A stretch of 64,000 nt of DNA from Veronia pacifica (GTDB taxonomy: Bacteria; Pseudomonadota; Gammaproteobacteria; Enterobacterales; Vibrionaceae), in the NCBI RefSeq assembly GCF_001707825.1, contig NZ_LYBM01000026.1, forward strand, positions 1-64,000, in the 5' to 3' direction. Every line of letters starts with the position of its first letter. Position 1 is the first letter of the stretch. The notes beneath the pieces were generated by a model that was given only the letters and a program-made list of their open reading frames with translations, did no database searches and had not been told where the DNA came from. The position numbers and the translations under genes are program-made. Shown one piece after another: positions 45,579-55,702 of the stretch.

Positions 45579-47381
45579 TTAGTCTAAAATATTATGTTTT
45601 TCTGCAGCTAGAAAAACAATTTGCCTAATTTCATCTTTACTTAGGTCATAATCACTTATTTCACCGTCATCAATATCTAGAATACGCGTCTCATATTTTA
45701 GTAAGTCCATATAATATTTTTTACCTTTCCTGAGTACGCTAATATTAGATGGTGAATTATAACCTCGTGTTTCACTGTAGAGGAGAAGGTAATTTCGCTC
45801 TTGGTTAGTGAAATTTATGCCATCTTTATTGTTTAAGTCCAACTCTACACCCAGTAAATCAAAAACTGTGGGCAGTAAATCGAGTAAATTCGCTGAATCC
45901 GCCTTAGTCATTGGTAAATCATTGTTAAAGATACACAACGGAATTTGTACCTGCTGGTTTATTGTTGCGCTTGAATGAGTAAAGTAGCCTTCTTCTCCAA
46001 ATGATTGACCATGATCTCCTGTCAAGATAACGATCGTATTCTTCAACACGTCATCGTCCTTAAGTTTATTTAGCATTGTGTGAACAATATCAAGAGCTTC
46101 ATCAACTGCATTGAGGTAGCGACCTCTATCATCGGTATTTTTGTATCTATTAAATTTATCTTTATTCTCTACGGAGTATCTGCTGTGGGTCTGACTATTC
46201 AATACGTGTATGAAAGCTTTTCCTCTCTTAAGTTTCTCTGAAATGACATCGATATTATCAAGTAATCTATAGTCATTTGAACTTGTGCAATCTATTAAAT
46301 CTTCACCATCAATAATTGAGTCAAATCCAGCGTCAACAAGCTTGGTTTTCATCTCAAAATGTTTGGTTTCCTGAGTTGAGATAAACAGAGAATCATATCC
46401 ATGTTTTTTCAACTCGTGAAGAGTATTGTAAGTACCGTTTACGCCATATTCATTGGTGTAAAGCTGCATAATTGATTGGTTGGTATTGGGGCTCACTGAG
46501 TAAAAGCGTTGTACTTCAGATCTGTTAGTAAATGAATCAGTAATTTTTCTTGCAACCGGAGAGTCAGAGAACGCTTCGTCAGACATTGATTCAATAGTAA
46601 AAAGAAGTACATTAAAGTCCTTAGCTTTACCAAAATGTTCTGACTTATTCGTACTCGATTCTTTCATTCTTGATTGTAAAATCTCATCTAGAATATGTTT
46701 ATTATTTTCTGTTGATATACCTTTCTTAATAGATGAACCCAACAGAAAGCCATAAAAAACAGATTTTAAACTAAGAAATCTTTTAAATTTAATAATGTCA
46801 AGGCTGAGTAATGAAAAAATTATAAGTAAAGCATGGTATATAACATTTGATTCCTCAACATATTTCCCTAAAGTCATTAATAAAATAGAAATAACAATCC
46901 AAGCTAAAAATGATTTAATATTTTTAATTTTTGACTTTGTTAAGCAAAAAACTAATAATATTATAGATGCTATAAGGAAATAATTCACTCCTGAGTCGAG
47001 ATATATAAGGCTAGATATAAGGAATAAGTATGCAGCTAACATCCAATGAAAACGTGTTATTAAGTTAATAACAGCCTTAAACTCACCTTTGAAAGTGCTG
47101 ACACCTTGGGTAAATACCTTAACATTATCCAATGATATTTTCATACCAAAGCAAAACATTATTAATGAATCTATCCATAGTATCGTTAATATAATTATTA
47201 ATGCACCATAATAAAAGTGATTATTCAGAATTATAGATATAACTGTGATAATAAATAGAGATAAAACATCTCCTAGATTTAGTTTCCCTGGTGTTGAAAA
47301 TTTGACTTTATAAATTTTTTTAATAAAAGAAGAATATATAGTCAACACTGAAAATATGAGAATTAATTGTTCGATATTCAT
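45579..47381 (-). CDS. Membrane sulfatase-fold phosphotransferase (LTA synthase/EptA-like)
   Basis: About 600 residues. The N-terminal third is five to six membrane spans (for example LILIFSVLTIYSSFI, LFIITVISIILNNHFYYGALIIIL). From about residue 245 a sulfatase-fold domain follows: NVLLFTIESMSDEAF with a metal-binding Glu, PNTNQSIMQLYTNEYGVNG with a Thr/Ser nucleophile, and VILTGDHGQSFGEEGYFTHSS with Asp-His metal ligands. This is the layout of phosphoethanolamine or phosphoglycerol transferases that modify envelope glycans or lipid A; the acceptor is unknown. I use ATG 47381; a TTG four codons upstream (47393) is possible. The gene is markedly AT-rich next to its neighbours, suggesting recent transfer. 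Confidence 0.78.
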   Translation of the reverse strand: MNIEQLILIFSVLTIYSSFIKKIYKVKFSTPGKLNLGDVLSLFIITVISIILNNHFYYGALIIILTILWIDSLIMFCFGMKISLDNVKVFTQGVSTFKGEFKAVINLITRFHWMLAAYLFLISSLIYLDSGVNYFLIASIILLVFCLTKSKIKNIKSFLAWIVISILLMTLGKYVEESNVIYHALLIIFSLLSLDIIKFKRFLSLKSVFYGFLLGSSIKKGISTENNKHILDEILQSRMKESSTNKSEHFGKAKDFNVLLFTIESMSDEAFSDSPVARKITDSFTNRSEVQRFYSVSPNTNQSIMQLYTNEYGVNGTYNTLHELKKHGYDSLFISTQETKHFEMKTKLVDAGFDSIIDGEDLIDCTSSNDYRLLDNIDVISEKLKRGKAFIHVLNSQTHSRYSVENKDKFNRYKNTDDRGRYLNAVDEALDIVHTMLNKLKDDDVLKNTIVILTGDHGQSFGEEGYFTHSSATINQQVQIPLCIFNNDLPMTKADSANLLDLLPTVFDLLGVELDLNNKDGINFTNQERNYLLLYSETRGYNSPSNISVLRKGKKYYMDLLKYETRILDIDDGEISDYDLSKDEIRQIVFLAAEKHNILD

Positions 47382-47748
47382 TGACTTTCTCAAAAACTCA
47401 AAAATAGAAACACGAATTTCAGTATGTCTTTACTGAAGGTCTTGGGATGATATTTTACCAACTTTATTGAACACGATACATAGAAGTGAAACAAAAACGT
47501 TACATCCAGACATATTAAAGATGAAGCGAGTTTTAGGTGGATACTCCAGCATATAAAACTTTATTCTTTTTATGACACATTGTCTTGATTATTAGCCGTA
47601 ACTGCTGATGAGGAGGGTACTTGTATTTTTAATGGTTATATGAGTGCTTTGAAAGAGGAAAATAAGGTGATAAAAACCGTATGCTCTTCATAATATTTAA
47701 GAGCATACGGTAAAACTCATAAGAATTGAGATAGGCGCAGTTTAGGGG
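47382..47748. other. Gene-free AT-rich interval
   Basis: About 370 bp. Apart from the sdaA terminator (47676-47711) and presumed promoter of the sulfatase-fold gene, I see nothing coding. Confidence 0.4.
47676..47711 (-). terminator. Terminator after sdaA
   Basis: Perfect 13-bp stem ACCGTATGCTCTT/AAGAGCATACGGT with a 10-base loop; on the minus strand it is followed by TTTTTATC. Confidence 0.85.
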
Positions 47749-49113
47749 TTAGTCACAAAGTACTTTGATTGCCAGACCGCCCTGAGACGTCTCGCGATAC
47801 TTAGCATTCATGTCTTTTCCGGTTTCAAGCATAGTTTCAATAACTTTGTCCAGAGATACCCTGGGGTCAGACGAGCGACGAAGTGCCATACGCGAAGAGT
47901 TAATTGCTTTAACCGCAGCGATACCATTACGTTCAATACACGGCACCTGAACCTGACCAGCAACAGGGTCACATGTTAATCCAAGGTTGTGCTCCATACC
48001 GATTTCTGCCGCCATACAGACTTGCTGTGGACTACCACCCATCAACTCAGCCAGTCCCGCTGCAGCCATTGAGCAAGCCACACCAACTTCGCCCTGACAG
48101 CCAACTTCAGCACCTGAAATAGAGGCGTTTCGTTTGTATAGTCCACCAATAGCACCGGAAGCCGCAAAATAACGTGTGTAATCCTGTGGGCTGACTGGTT
48201 GGATAAACTTATCGTAATAAGCCAGTACAGCAGGGATAATACCGCAGGCACCATTAGTTGGTGCAGTCACCACACGGCCGCCCGCTGCGTTTTCCTCATT
48301 GACCGCGAACGCAAACATGTTGACCCAGTCAACCACTGCCATTGGATCTGTGTCGTTCTTCTCAGTGGTCGCTAGCTGTTGTTTTAGCACAGCGGCGCGT
48401 CTCGGTACACGAAGTGGTCCAGGTAAAACACCCTCTTTACTCATTCCGCGTTCCAGACACTCACGCATGGTTTTCCATATGCTAGCGAAGTATGACTGAA
48501 TCTCATTTTCTTCGTGCATAGAACGCATATTTTCCATAACCAGCGCACTGATAGACAGGCCCGATTCCTGGCATTGACCGAGGAGCGTTTCAGCGTTGTG
48601 GAATGCGTAAGGAACATCGACTTTGCCTTGGTCATCTTTACCAAAGTTTTCTTCATCGACAATGAAACCACCACCGATGGAGTAATACGTTTTCGAGTAA
48701 ACCAGCTCTTCATCATTAAATGCATGAATTTGCATGCCATTTTCATGTAGAGACAGGTTTGTACGGTGGAAATTCATCCCGCCTTCACGTGGAAAATCAA
48801 CGATATGGCCGTCGATACCAACAGGGAGACGTTCAGTCTCTTCCACATGTTTGATGAAGCCAGGGATGCTGTCGATATCTACGTGCTCAGGACTGTTTCC
48901 TGCCAGCCCCATGATGATAGCAATGTCTGTATGATGGCCTTTGCCAGTTAATGACAGCGAGCCATATACATCAACGGTGATTTTTGTGATGTCCTGAAGC
49001 TTCTCTAAACCTCGTAGATCGTCGATAAACGATTTACCCGCCTTCATGGGTCCCACTGTGTGAGAACTGGAAGGGCCAACACCAATTTTGTAGATATCAA
49101 AAACACTGATCAT
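47749..49113 (-). CDS. sdaA: L-serine ammonia-lyase (iron-sulfur)
   Basis: 454 residues, the usual length of E. coli SdaA. N-terminal beta domain (MISVFDIYKIGVGPSSSHTVGP) and alpha domain with SGAEVGCQGEVGVACSMAAAG and MEHNLGLTCDPVAGQVQVPC, whose Cys residues hold the [4Fe-4S] cluster. It converts serine to pyruvate and ammonia. The sdaC transporter gene lies upstream on the same strand, so the two form a serine uptake and breakdown unit. A terminator follows. Confidence 0.96.
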   Translation of the reverse strand: MISVFDIYKIGVGPSSSHTVGPMKAGKSFIDDLRGLEKLQDITKITVDVYGSLSLTGKGHHTDIAIIMGLAGNSPEHVDIDSIPGFIKHVEETERLPVGIDGHIVDFPREGGMNFHRTNLSLHENGMQIHAFNDEELVYSKTYYSIGGGFIVDEENFGKDDQGKVDVPYAFHNAETLLGQCQESGLSISALVMENMRSMHEENEIQSYFASIWKTMRECLERGMSKEGVLPGPLRVPRRAAVLKQQLATTEKNDTDPMAVVDWVNMFAFAVNEENAAGGRVVTAPTNGACGIIPAVLAYYDKFIQPVSPQDYTRYFAASGAIGGLYKRNASISGAEVGCQGEVGVACSMAAAGLAELMGGSPQQVCMAAEIGMEHNLGLTCDPVAGQVQVPCIERNGIAAVKAINSSRMALRRSSDPRVSLDKVIETMLETGKDMNAKYRETSQGGLAIKVLCD

Positions 49114-49237
49114 TTGTCATACCTCAATCAATGCACGGAATTCATCTCCGGGCATCAGGAATCTATTTTTCTTAAATCCGTCCTTGGAGGTAGCGCGTTT
49201 TTCGTCTGATTTAATTACTGAAAAATCAGATGGAAAG

Positions 49238-49261
49238 GAGCAAGACCCGTTGGCCTTGCTC
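49238..49261 (-). other. Hairpin between sdaC and sdaA
   Basis: 7-bp stem GAGCAAG/CTTGCTC, 10-base loop, in the sdaC-sdaA gap. On the minus strand only a short CTTTCC follows, so it may be a weak terminator or mRNA processing hairpin setting the balance of the two genes. Confidence 0.4.
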
Positions 49262-49290
49262 GGCAAAGGACGCGTATTCTACATGATTTT

Positions 49291-50562
49291 TTAACCAACG
49301 AAACCGTAAAGAATCGCTGAGATTGCAACAGTACCCATCACGGCAACAAACAGGTTACCTAGGTTGCCCGCGTACTTTTTCATGGCCGGTACTTTTCTGA
49401 CCGCGTACATTGGCATGATGAATAAGATGGTTGCGATAATTGGACCACCCAATGACTCGATGAGGCCGAGAATACTTGGGTTAATAGTGGCAACCAGCCA
49501 GATAGTCAGAATCATAAAGACGACAGTAAACGTGTCGATTTTCTTGATATCGACCTTTTTTCCACGTCCACGAAGCTGTTTGGTGATAAGTCCGTTTAGG
49601 CCTTCACGTGCGCCAAGGTAGTGACCGAAGAATGAGGACACGATGGCAATGAAAGCAACCAGTGGGCCAAGATATGAGATAAATGGGCTGTCATGTTTGT
49701 TGGCAAGATACGACAAGATGGCAATGTTTTGTTCCTTGGCCATCGCCAGATCTGCTGGGGTTAAACTGAGCACACATGAGAAAACAAACAGCATGACAAA
49801 GCCAAGTAACATGCCAGAGGCGCGTTTAAGGATAGCCGTGGCTTTTTCCTCAGCTTTATCACCGTATTCACGGTGCTGTGCCATAGAAAATGCTGAAATA
49901 GCAGGGCTATGATTGAATGCAAATACCAGCACTGGGATTGAGATCCAAAGCGTCGATAAAAAGTCACCCGCTGATGGGACTTGTTCGAGTGCGGACAGAT
50001 TCCATTCTGGGATCAGGTAAATCGACATAGAAAGTAAAATCGCAACCAAGGGATACACCAAGAATTGAGTGACTTTCAGCATCATCTGTTCGCCCGCAAT
50101 CATGATGGCCATCATTGATAGAATCAGCACAATTGATAGAAGGACGCGTGGCAGTGACTCCATTCCTAGCTGATTGACCATGAAGGAATCAACGGTGTTA
50201 GTAATACCAACGCCATAGATGAGTACGATTGGATAAATCGCAAAGAAATAAAGTAGGGTGATGAGCTTACCCGCTGTTATCCCGAAATGTTCTTCAACGA
50301 CTTCAGTGATATCGCTACCTGGCTTTTTAGAGGAAAGTACAAAACGTGCTAAGCCACGGTGAGCGAGAAATGTCATAGGTCCAACGAGCAATGTCATTGC
50401 AACCAATGGCCAAAAGCCGTTCATACCAGCGTTGATCGGAAGGAATAGGATCCCTGCGCCAACAGCGGTACCGAAAAGAGAGAGCGTCCATGTGGTATCT
50501 TTGGCAGACCACTTCATCTGTGCTGCCGAATTTTTTACTGCAGAAGTTGATAGATTTTGCAT
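49291..50562 (-). CDS. sdaC: Serine transporter SdaC
   Basis: About 423 residues, eleven membrane spans, of the hydroxy/aromatic amino acid permease (HAAAP) family. [29 protein letters not shown] in the first span is typical of SdaC, as is [14 protein letters not shown]. Serine-proton symporter that feeds SdaA. I start at 50562 because homologues begin near this Met; the longer frame to 50595 has no ribosome site. An FNR-like sequence lies about 130 bp upstream. Confidence 0.93.
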   Translation of the reverse strand: MQNLSTSAVKNSAAQMKWSAKDTTWTLSLFGTAVGAGILFLPINAGMNGFWPLVAMTLLVGPMTFLAHRGLARFVLSSKKPGSDITEVVEEHFGITAGKLITLLYFFAIYPIVLIYGVGITNTVDSFMVNQLGMESLPRVLLSIVLILSMMAIMIAGEQMMLKVTQFLVYPLVAILLSMSIYLIPEWNLSALEQVPSAGDFLSTLWISIPVLVFAFNHSPAISAFSMAQHREYGDKAEEKATAILKRASGMLLGFVMLFVFSCVLSLTPADLAMAKEQNIAILSYLANKHDSPFISYLGPLVAFIAIVSSFFGHYLGAREGLNGLITKQLRGRGKKVDIKKIDTFTVVFMILTIWLVATINPSILGLIESLGGPIIATILFIMPMYAVRKVPAMKKYAGNLGNLFVAVMGTVAISAILYGFVG

Positions 50563-50689
50563 TGATTCGTTCTTATCCCGGCATTGCCGAGTCATTCATT
50601 TAGGACCGAGGGCATTCTCTCTATTTCTAAGACTAATTCCACGGTAAAATGCAAAAAAAAGAAAAAAATATAATTTTTTATATAAAAAG

Positions 50690-50703
50690 ATGATCAAGAT
50701 CAA
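50690..50703. promoter_or_regulatory. FNR-box-like sequence before sdaC
   Basis: Read on the minus strand TTGAT-CTTG-ATCAT, one base from the FNR consensus TTGAT-N4-ATCAA, in a very AT-rich stretch between nudL and sdaC. CRP-like binding is less likely. Single site, chance is possible. Confidence 0.35.
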
Positions 50704-50746
50704 TGTAAAAGGTTTGACATTAAAAAATTTTTTATTTCATTACAAT

Positions 50747-51421
50747 TTATTTGAATCCCATTTGGTGAATAAATATTCGAAGGATTTGCGCTGTAACTCC
50801 CCAGATCAGATGACCCTGATAATGAACAGCATCTAAGTTATAGGTTTTGCCCTTGAACTGAATTTGATGGCTTCCCCATGACCTCTGGTCAAGAATTTGT
50901 CTTAGGGGTACTTCAAACAGGCAGTCGACTTCCTGATGGTTTATCGTAGGCTGATAGTCACTATCGACAAAGGCCAAAACGGGTGTCACATGGTAACCTG
51001 ACACTGTTGGCAAAATGGGTAAGGTGCCAAATATAGAATCTCTGCCAGTCATCACACCAATTTCTTCTTCCATCTCTCTAAGGGCTGTCGCAAAGGTATC
51101 GACATCCTCAGGATCGACTTTACCGCCGGGAAAGCTTATCTGGTTGGGGTGATGTTTGAGATGGCTGGCACGTCGGGTGAAAAGTATGAAAAGTTCACCT
51201 TGCCTTTCGACGAAGGGAACAATCACAGCGGCAGATGTCGGCGTTTTAATACCGCGTAGACGGGTTGCCGTTTCTGCCCGATCCAGCATCTGCGGATCGT
51301 AGTCCTTACAAGGGCTGAGACAGAATCTCTGCATTAACCAAGACTTGGAGTATTGCTCAGGGTGATGAGCAATACTATTATTTGAAACTGGATTGCCGAA
51401 TGTGGGCGAATTTACTTCCAT
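50747..51421 (-). CDS. nudL: CoA pyrophosphatase NudL
   Basis: 224 residues. The Nudix box GGKVDPEDVDTFATALREMEEEIGV and the preceding LFTRRASHLKHHPNQISFPGGK (the UPF0035 signature of CoA-hydrolysing Nudix proteins) are clear. It splits CoA to 3'-phosphoadenosine and phosphopantetheine; activity in E. coli NudL is weakly characterised. It begins after GAGAGG. pabB lies 57 bp upstream on the same strand, as in E. coli. Confidence 0.92.
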   Translation of the reverse strand: MEVNSPTFGNPVSNNSIAHHPEQYSKSWLMQRFCLSPCKDYDPQMLDRAETATRLRGIKTPTSAAVIVPFVERQGELFILFTRRASHLKHHPNQISFPGGKVDPEDVDTFATALREMEEEIGVMTGRDSIFGTLPILPTVSGYHVTPVLAFVDSDYQPTINHQEVDCLFEVPLRQILDQRSWGSHQIQFKGKTYNLDAVHYQGHLIWGVTAQILRIFIHQMGFK

Positions 51422-51478
51422 TTGCGCCTCTCAATTATTGTTATTTTAATTGATCATGGCACCACAAAAGCTAAGCCG

Positions 51479-52849
51479 CTAGTTTGATAACACAGGTAGG
51501 ATTCGACTCAGTTTGTCCAGGGTTTCCTGATACTCTTCTTCCACCTTACTGTCAGCAACCAGCCCACCGCCAGCCCACGCATGAATGTTGTGATCGTGGC
51601 ATACCAGAGTTCTGATCGTGATGCTGGTATCCATTTTTCCACATCTGCTGTAGTAGCCAATACTTCCACAATACACGCTCCTACGGTGAGGCTCCAGTTC
51701 TTCTATGATTTCCATTGCCCGAACTTTGGGAGCGCCTGTAATTGACCCTCCAGGGAAACAGGCGCGTAACAAATCCAGACCGTGCTTGTCATCTGCCAGC
51801 TCCCCAGTCACTGTGCTGACTAAGTGATGGACTGCGGGAAAACTTTCTATGTAGAAAAGGTCCGGAACGTTAACGGTACCCGGCTTAGCGACCCGACCTA
51901 TATCATTTCTCAGCAGGTCAACAATCATCAGATTCTCAGCTCTATCTTTATCAGCGCTGGTGAGGTCATCAATCGCAGCCCGGTCTTGTTGCGGATCAAT
52001 GTGTCGCGGGCGGGTGCCTTTTATGGGCTTAGTTTCAATATTCCGGTTGTCGAGCGATAAGAACCGCTCCGGTGAGACAGAAAGAATACAACTGTCTTCC
52101 AGTCTGATAAAACCAGAGAAGGGCGCTGCGTTATTTTCAGCAATTTTAAGATATGCCAACCACTCGTCGCCGGAATATTTCGCAGTGAAACGTTGAGCTA
52201 AATTTATCTGATAACAGTCGCCTGATTCGAGATATTGTTTAACTTGGGTAAACTTATTCGAATAGCTAGCAGGCGTCATATTGGCCTGCCATTCAGTATC
52301 GAGTGAAAAAAGTCTAGGCTGTCGCGATTGTTGACCGTCCAGCCATTTCAGGCGGTTTTGACCTTCTGCCTGAATGATCACTAATTTTTGTTCCTGATGA
52401 TCGGCGATCATTGCCCAGTCATAAAGGCCTACCGCCATTTGCGGAATCTGAATATCATCCTTGGCGCTACTGGGAATACATTCAACCTGTCGACCCAAGT
52501 CATAACTGAAATACCCCAGTGCGCCCCCTAAAAATGGCCAGGGAGCGATTGATTGCATCTGGGGTAAGAGCCTGTCCTGCAGTTGTTTCAGTGCCGTGAA
52601 TGGATCGTGTTGGTGATATTCACTGCCACCATCGCGATATTTTATGACGTTTTGTCCATCACTATGGCAAAAGGTAGCGATGGGGTCAGCCACCAAAATG
52701 TCAAATCTGTTGTCGGGGTGCTCAGTGGCGGCAGAATGAAGCAGCATTGACCATGGTAATTGGGCAATGTGACTGAAAAATCGGGTGACGGCATCGGGAG
52801 CATAATCCAGATACTGGATACTGATAGGTTTAGCGTATATTCCGGTCAT
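51479..52849 (-). CDS. pabB: Aminodeoxychorismate synthase component I
   Basis: 456 residues (E. coli 453). N-terminal anthranilate synthase I-like domain, then the chorismate-binding domain with SGFIRLEDSCILSVSPERFL, IKGTRPRHIDPQQDRAAIDDL, KDRAENLMIVDLLRNDIGRV and PGGSITGAPKVRAMEIIEEL. It makes 4-amino-4-deoxychorismate for folate with the PabA glutaminase. Followed by nudL. Confidence 0.94.
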   Translation of the reverse strand: MTGIYAKPISIQYLDYAPDAVTRFFSHIAQLPWSMLLHSAATEHPDNRFDILVADPIATFCHSDGQNVIKYRDGGSEYHQHDPFTALKQLQDRLLPQMQSIAPWPFLGGALGYFSYDLGRQVECIPSSAKDDIQIPQMAVGLYDWAMIADHQEQKLVIIQAEGQNRLKWLDGQQSRQPRLFSLDTEWQANMTPASYSNKFTQVKQYLESGDCYQINLAQRFTAKYSGDEWLAYLKIAENNAAPFSGFIRLEDSCILSVSPERFLSLDNRNIETKPIKGTRPRHIDPQQDRAAIDDLTSADKDRAENLMIVDLLRNDIGRVAKPGTVNVPDLFYIESFPAVHHLVSTVTGELADDKHGLDLLRACFPGGSITGAPKVRAMEIIEELEPHRRSVYCGSIGYYSRCGKMDTSITIRTLVCHDHNIHAWAGGGLVADSKVEEEYQETLDKLSRILPVLSN

Positions 52850-53230
52850 TTTCGTTTTTTGTGATCACCATTAAGGCGCTAATTGGCGCTGTTTGGGTCG
52901 TGAGAGTATCATATCGACACATTTAGGTCAGGCAAATCAGTCCGATGATAGTCCGTATTCACTCGTACACGGGTTTAATAAACATTTTAGGTACTTAGTG
53001 TTTATGGTGCTCTAGCCAGTATGGCTGATACCATCAAGGGTATAAAACCGCAAAGCGAGATGTTTTGACCTCATAATCTAAAAAGAATATGCATCAATAA
53101 TAATTCGTTAATGTGAGCAAAGATTTAACAGGTAGGCTTTTCTGCCTGATTGACTGAGACGTGAAAGTCGTCTGACAAAATACTGGAAGTAGCCCTTAGG
53201 GCATGGAATATAACTAATAAAGAGGCATTT
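52850..53230. other. Divergent control region of pabB and the fumarase gene
   Basis: About 380 bp without a gene. It contains short hairpins near 53131-53175 (AGGCTTTTCTGCCT) but no operator I can name. Confidence 0.4.
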
Positions 53231-54745
53231 ATGACTGTCATTCGTAAGGACGATGTCATCGACAGCGTAGCTGATGCATTGCAGTACATTTCATATTATC
53301 ACCCGATCGACTTTGTACAGGCCTTGGAAAAGGCGTATAACAAAGAACAAAGTCAGGCCGCAAAAGATGCGATTGCGCAGATATTGATTAATTCCCGCAT
53401 GTCAGCAGAGGGCAAGCGACCTATCTGCCAGGATACAGGTATTGTGACCTGTTTCGTTAAAATTGGCATGAAGGTTCAGTGGGACAGTGATCTGACGGTT
53501 CAGGAAATGATCGATGAGGGCGTGCGTCGTGCCTACAACAATCCAGATAACCCGTTGCGCGCATCGATAGTCGCAGACCCGGCCGGGAAACGAAAAAATA
53601 CCCGTGATAACACACCATCCGTTGTACATATTGATATGGTGCCGGGTGACAAGGTTGAAATTCAGGTCGCGGCAAAAGGCGGCGGCTCTGAAAACAAAAC
53701 CAAAATGATCATGCTCAATCCGTCTGATGACGTAGCCGAGTGGGTTGAAAAAACATTACCTACCATGGGGGCAGGGTGGTGTCCTCCCGGCATGCTAGGG
53801 ATAGGTATCGGTGGTACAGCCGAAAAAGCTGCTGTTCTGGCAAAAGAATCACTGATGGAACATATTGATATCCATGAGCTCATTGAGCGTGGTCCACAAA
53901 ACGCAGAAGACGAGCTACGTCTCGATATTTTCAACCGCGTGAATAAATTGGGTATCGGTGCTCAGGGATTGGGTGGATTAACCACAGTCGTCGACGTCAA
54001 AATTAAAACCGCGCCTACTCACGCTGCCTCCAAGCCTGTATGTATGATCCCTAACTGCGCTGCAACCAGACATGTGCATTTCACCCTCGATGGAACAGGT
54101 CCAGCAGATCTCAAGGCTCCAAAACTTGAAGATTGGCCAGAGGTGACTTGGGAAGTAGGTGATAATGTACGTCGTGTTAATCTCGATGATATTACCCGTG
54201 AAGATGTTCTTGAGTGGAAAACAGGTGAAACGGTTCTTTTGTCCGGAAAGATTCTGACTGGCCGTGATGCCGCCCACAAGCGAATACAGGAAATGCTCCA
54301 AAGCGGACAAGGTCTCCCGGAAGGCGTCGATTTCAACAACCGCTTTATTTACTACGTTGGGCCTGTAGATGCTGTCGGAGACGAGGTAGTTGGCCCTGCC
54401 GGCCCAACAACGTCAACCCGGATGGATAAGTTCACCGATATGATGCTTGGAGAAACGGGTCTTTTGGGTATGATTGGTAAAGCTGAGCGGGGTGATAAGG
54501 CAATAGAGTCCATCAGCGCCCATAAAGCGGTATACCTAATGGCAGTTGGCGGAGCGGCTTATTTGGTAGCGAAAGCCATAAAAACATCGAGAGTGGTCGC
54601 CTTTGAAGACCTCGGTATGGAAGCGATTTATGAATTTGAAGTCGAAGACATGCCTGTAACCGTTGCGGTTGACTCGTCAGGTGCAAACGCTCACCAGATT
54701 GGCCCAGACACATGGAAAGTAAAGATCGCTGAAATGGAAGGCTGA
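53231..54745 (+). CDS. fumA: Class I fumarate hydratase
   Basis: 504 residues, the vibrio length of class I fumarases (E. coli FumA is 548). It has the N-terminal alpha domain (GKRPICQDTGIVTCFVKIG, first [4Fe-4S] Cys at C66), the second cluster Cys in GAGWCPPGMLGIGIGG, the third in KPVCMIPNCAATRHVHF, and the C-terminal beta domain (GAAYLVAKAIK). Interconverts fumarate and malate in the citric acid cycle. Alternative name fumB-type; the isoform cannot be chosen from sequence. Strong terminator after it. Confidence 0.94.
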   Translation: MTVIRKDDVIDSVADALQYISYYHPIDFVQALEKAYNKEQSQAAKDAIAQILINSRMSAEGKRPICQDTGIVTCFVKIGMKVQWDSDLTVQEMIDEGVRRAYNNPDNPLRASIVADPAGKRKNTRDNTPSVVHIDMVPGDKVEIQVAAKGGGSENKTKMIMLNPSDDVAEWVEKTLPTMGAGWCPPGMLGIGIGGTAEKAAVLAKESLMEHIDIHELIERGPQNAEDELRLDIFNRVNKLGIGAQGLGGLTTVVDVKIKTAPTHAASKPVCMIPNCAATRHVHFTLDGTGPADLKAPKLEDWPEVTWEVGDNVRRVNLDDITREDVLEWKTGETVLLSGKILTGRDAAHKRIQEMLQSGQGLPEGVDFNNRFIYYVGPVDAVGDEVVGPAGPTTSTRMDKFTDMMLGETGLLGMIGKAERGDKAIESISAHKAVYLMAVGGAAYLVAKAIKTSRVVAFEDLGMEAIYEFEVEDMPVTVAVDSSGANAHQIGPDTWKVKIAEMEG

Positions 54746-54772
54746 TTTTTATACTTTAATGAGCGTCTCCAT

Positions 54773-54802
54773 GAAGGCCGGACATGCTCCGGCCTTCTCT
54801 TT
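54773..54802 (+). terminator. Terminator after the fumarase gene
   Basis: Perfect 10-bp stem GAAGGCCGGA/TCCGGCCTTC with a 5-base loop, then TCTTTTT. Confidence 0.9.
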
Positions 54803-54854
54803 TTCAATGTGTGCGAGCAAGTTATCTGCCGCATTTTAGCGCATTGGATACTGC

Positions 54855-55439
54855 TCATCTCTTCACTTCACAATGGTCATCATTACAGATAATTGCACCT
54901 TGTTCGGTTGAGACTTCATCAGCTATTTTTTTTTGATCATCAATGGTACTTCCGACATGGTTTGACTGTTCTGTCAGAAGTGTGCCGAGAGCATGACCAA
55001 TCACTAAGTCATCCACAATACCGAGATGTTGAAAACGTACATATCCATCCTTATCAATGACCACTAGGCTTGGGGTACCGCTAAGCTGGTATTTCATCAT
55101 TGTCTCTGGAATCGGCCCCACCTTTGATGGCTGGTCTATCGCTATCGGGAAATCGAGGCGGTACTCATAAGCGAAAGCTCTCAAAGCGTCCGGATTCATT
55201 GCTTGATGGTGTTCAAAAACAGTGTGGATACCCAACACCTGAACGTCATCATTCGCAAATGCGTGTTGGATTTTCTTGATTTGAGGTAAACCGTGCGAAA
55301 CACACCCAGGGCACAGCATCTGGAATGCATAAAGCACAATTACTTTTCCTTGAAGGTTTTCCAGCTGAAGCGGCTCGTCAACATTCAGCCATTCACTAAC
55401 AGCAAGTTCTTTCGCTTTTCCTAGATTAGGTAGTCTCAT
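54855..55439 (-). CDS. Thioredoxin-fold redoxin with CPGC motif
   Basis: 194 residues, TlpA/AhpC-like thioredoxin fold: redox pair C43-P-G-C46 in YAFQMLCPGCVSHGLPQ, then VLGIHTVFEHHQ and the cis-Pro block SGTPSLVVIDKDGYV. A C-terminal extension of about 40 residues ends with a second Cys pair, C185 and C190 (ICNDDHCEV), which is unusual. No signal peptide, so it seems cytoplasmic. Start chosen at 55439 with GAGGAG six bases before; longer frames lack this. It is divergent from the Cys-rich MarR gene, suggesting redox-linked control. Substrate unknown. Confidence 0.82.
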   Translation of the reverse strand: MRLPNLGKAKELAVSEWLNVDEPLQLENLQGKVIVLYAFQMLCPGCVSHGLPQIKKIQHAFANDDVQVLGIHTVFEHHQAMNPDALRAFAYEYRLDFPIAIDQPSKVGPIPETMMKYQLSGTPSLVVIDKDGYVRFQHLGIVDDLVIGHALGTLLTEQSNHVGSTIDDQKKIADEVSTEQGAIICNDDHCEVKR

Positions 55440-55702
55440 CATTATCTCCTCTGTCATTATCCTTGTTGTTTTTTTCGACACCTCCAGTGAAGCAAGAATG
55501 AATAAGCCTGTCAATATTGTTTTGACTCGAAACTATAGTGACTGAGTGCTAGTATTTATTTGAGGTAAAAAAAATACTATTTGTTTGCATTTTGTTGATA
55601 TAAAAATAAATACATAGCATTTTTTAAAAATAGACGGCCTTGTCAGCGAGAATTAAGTACACTGGCTTTAGGTAATGATTTACCTATTGATCGGAAAAAT
55701 GA

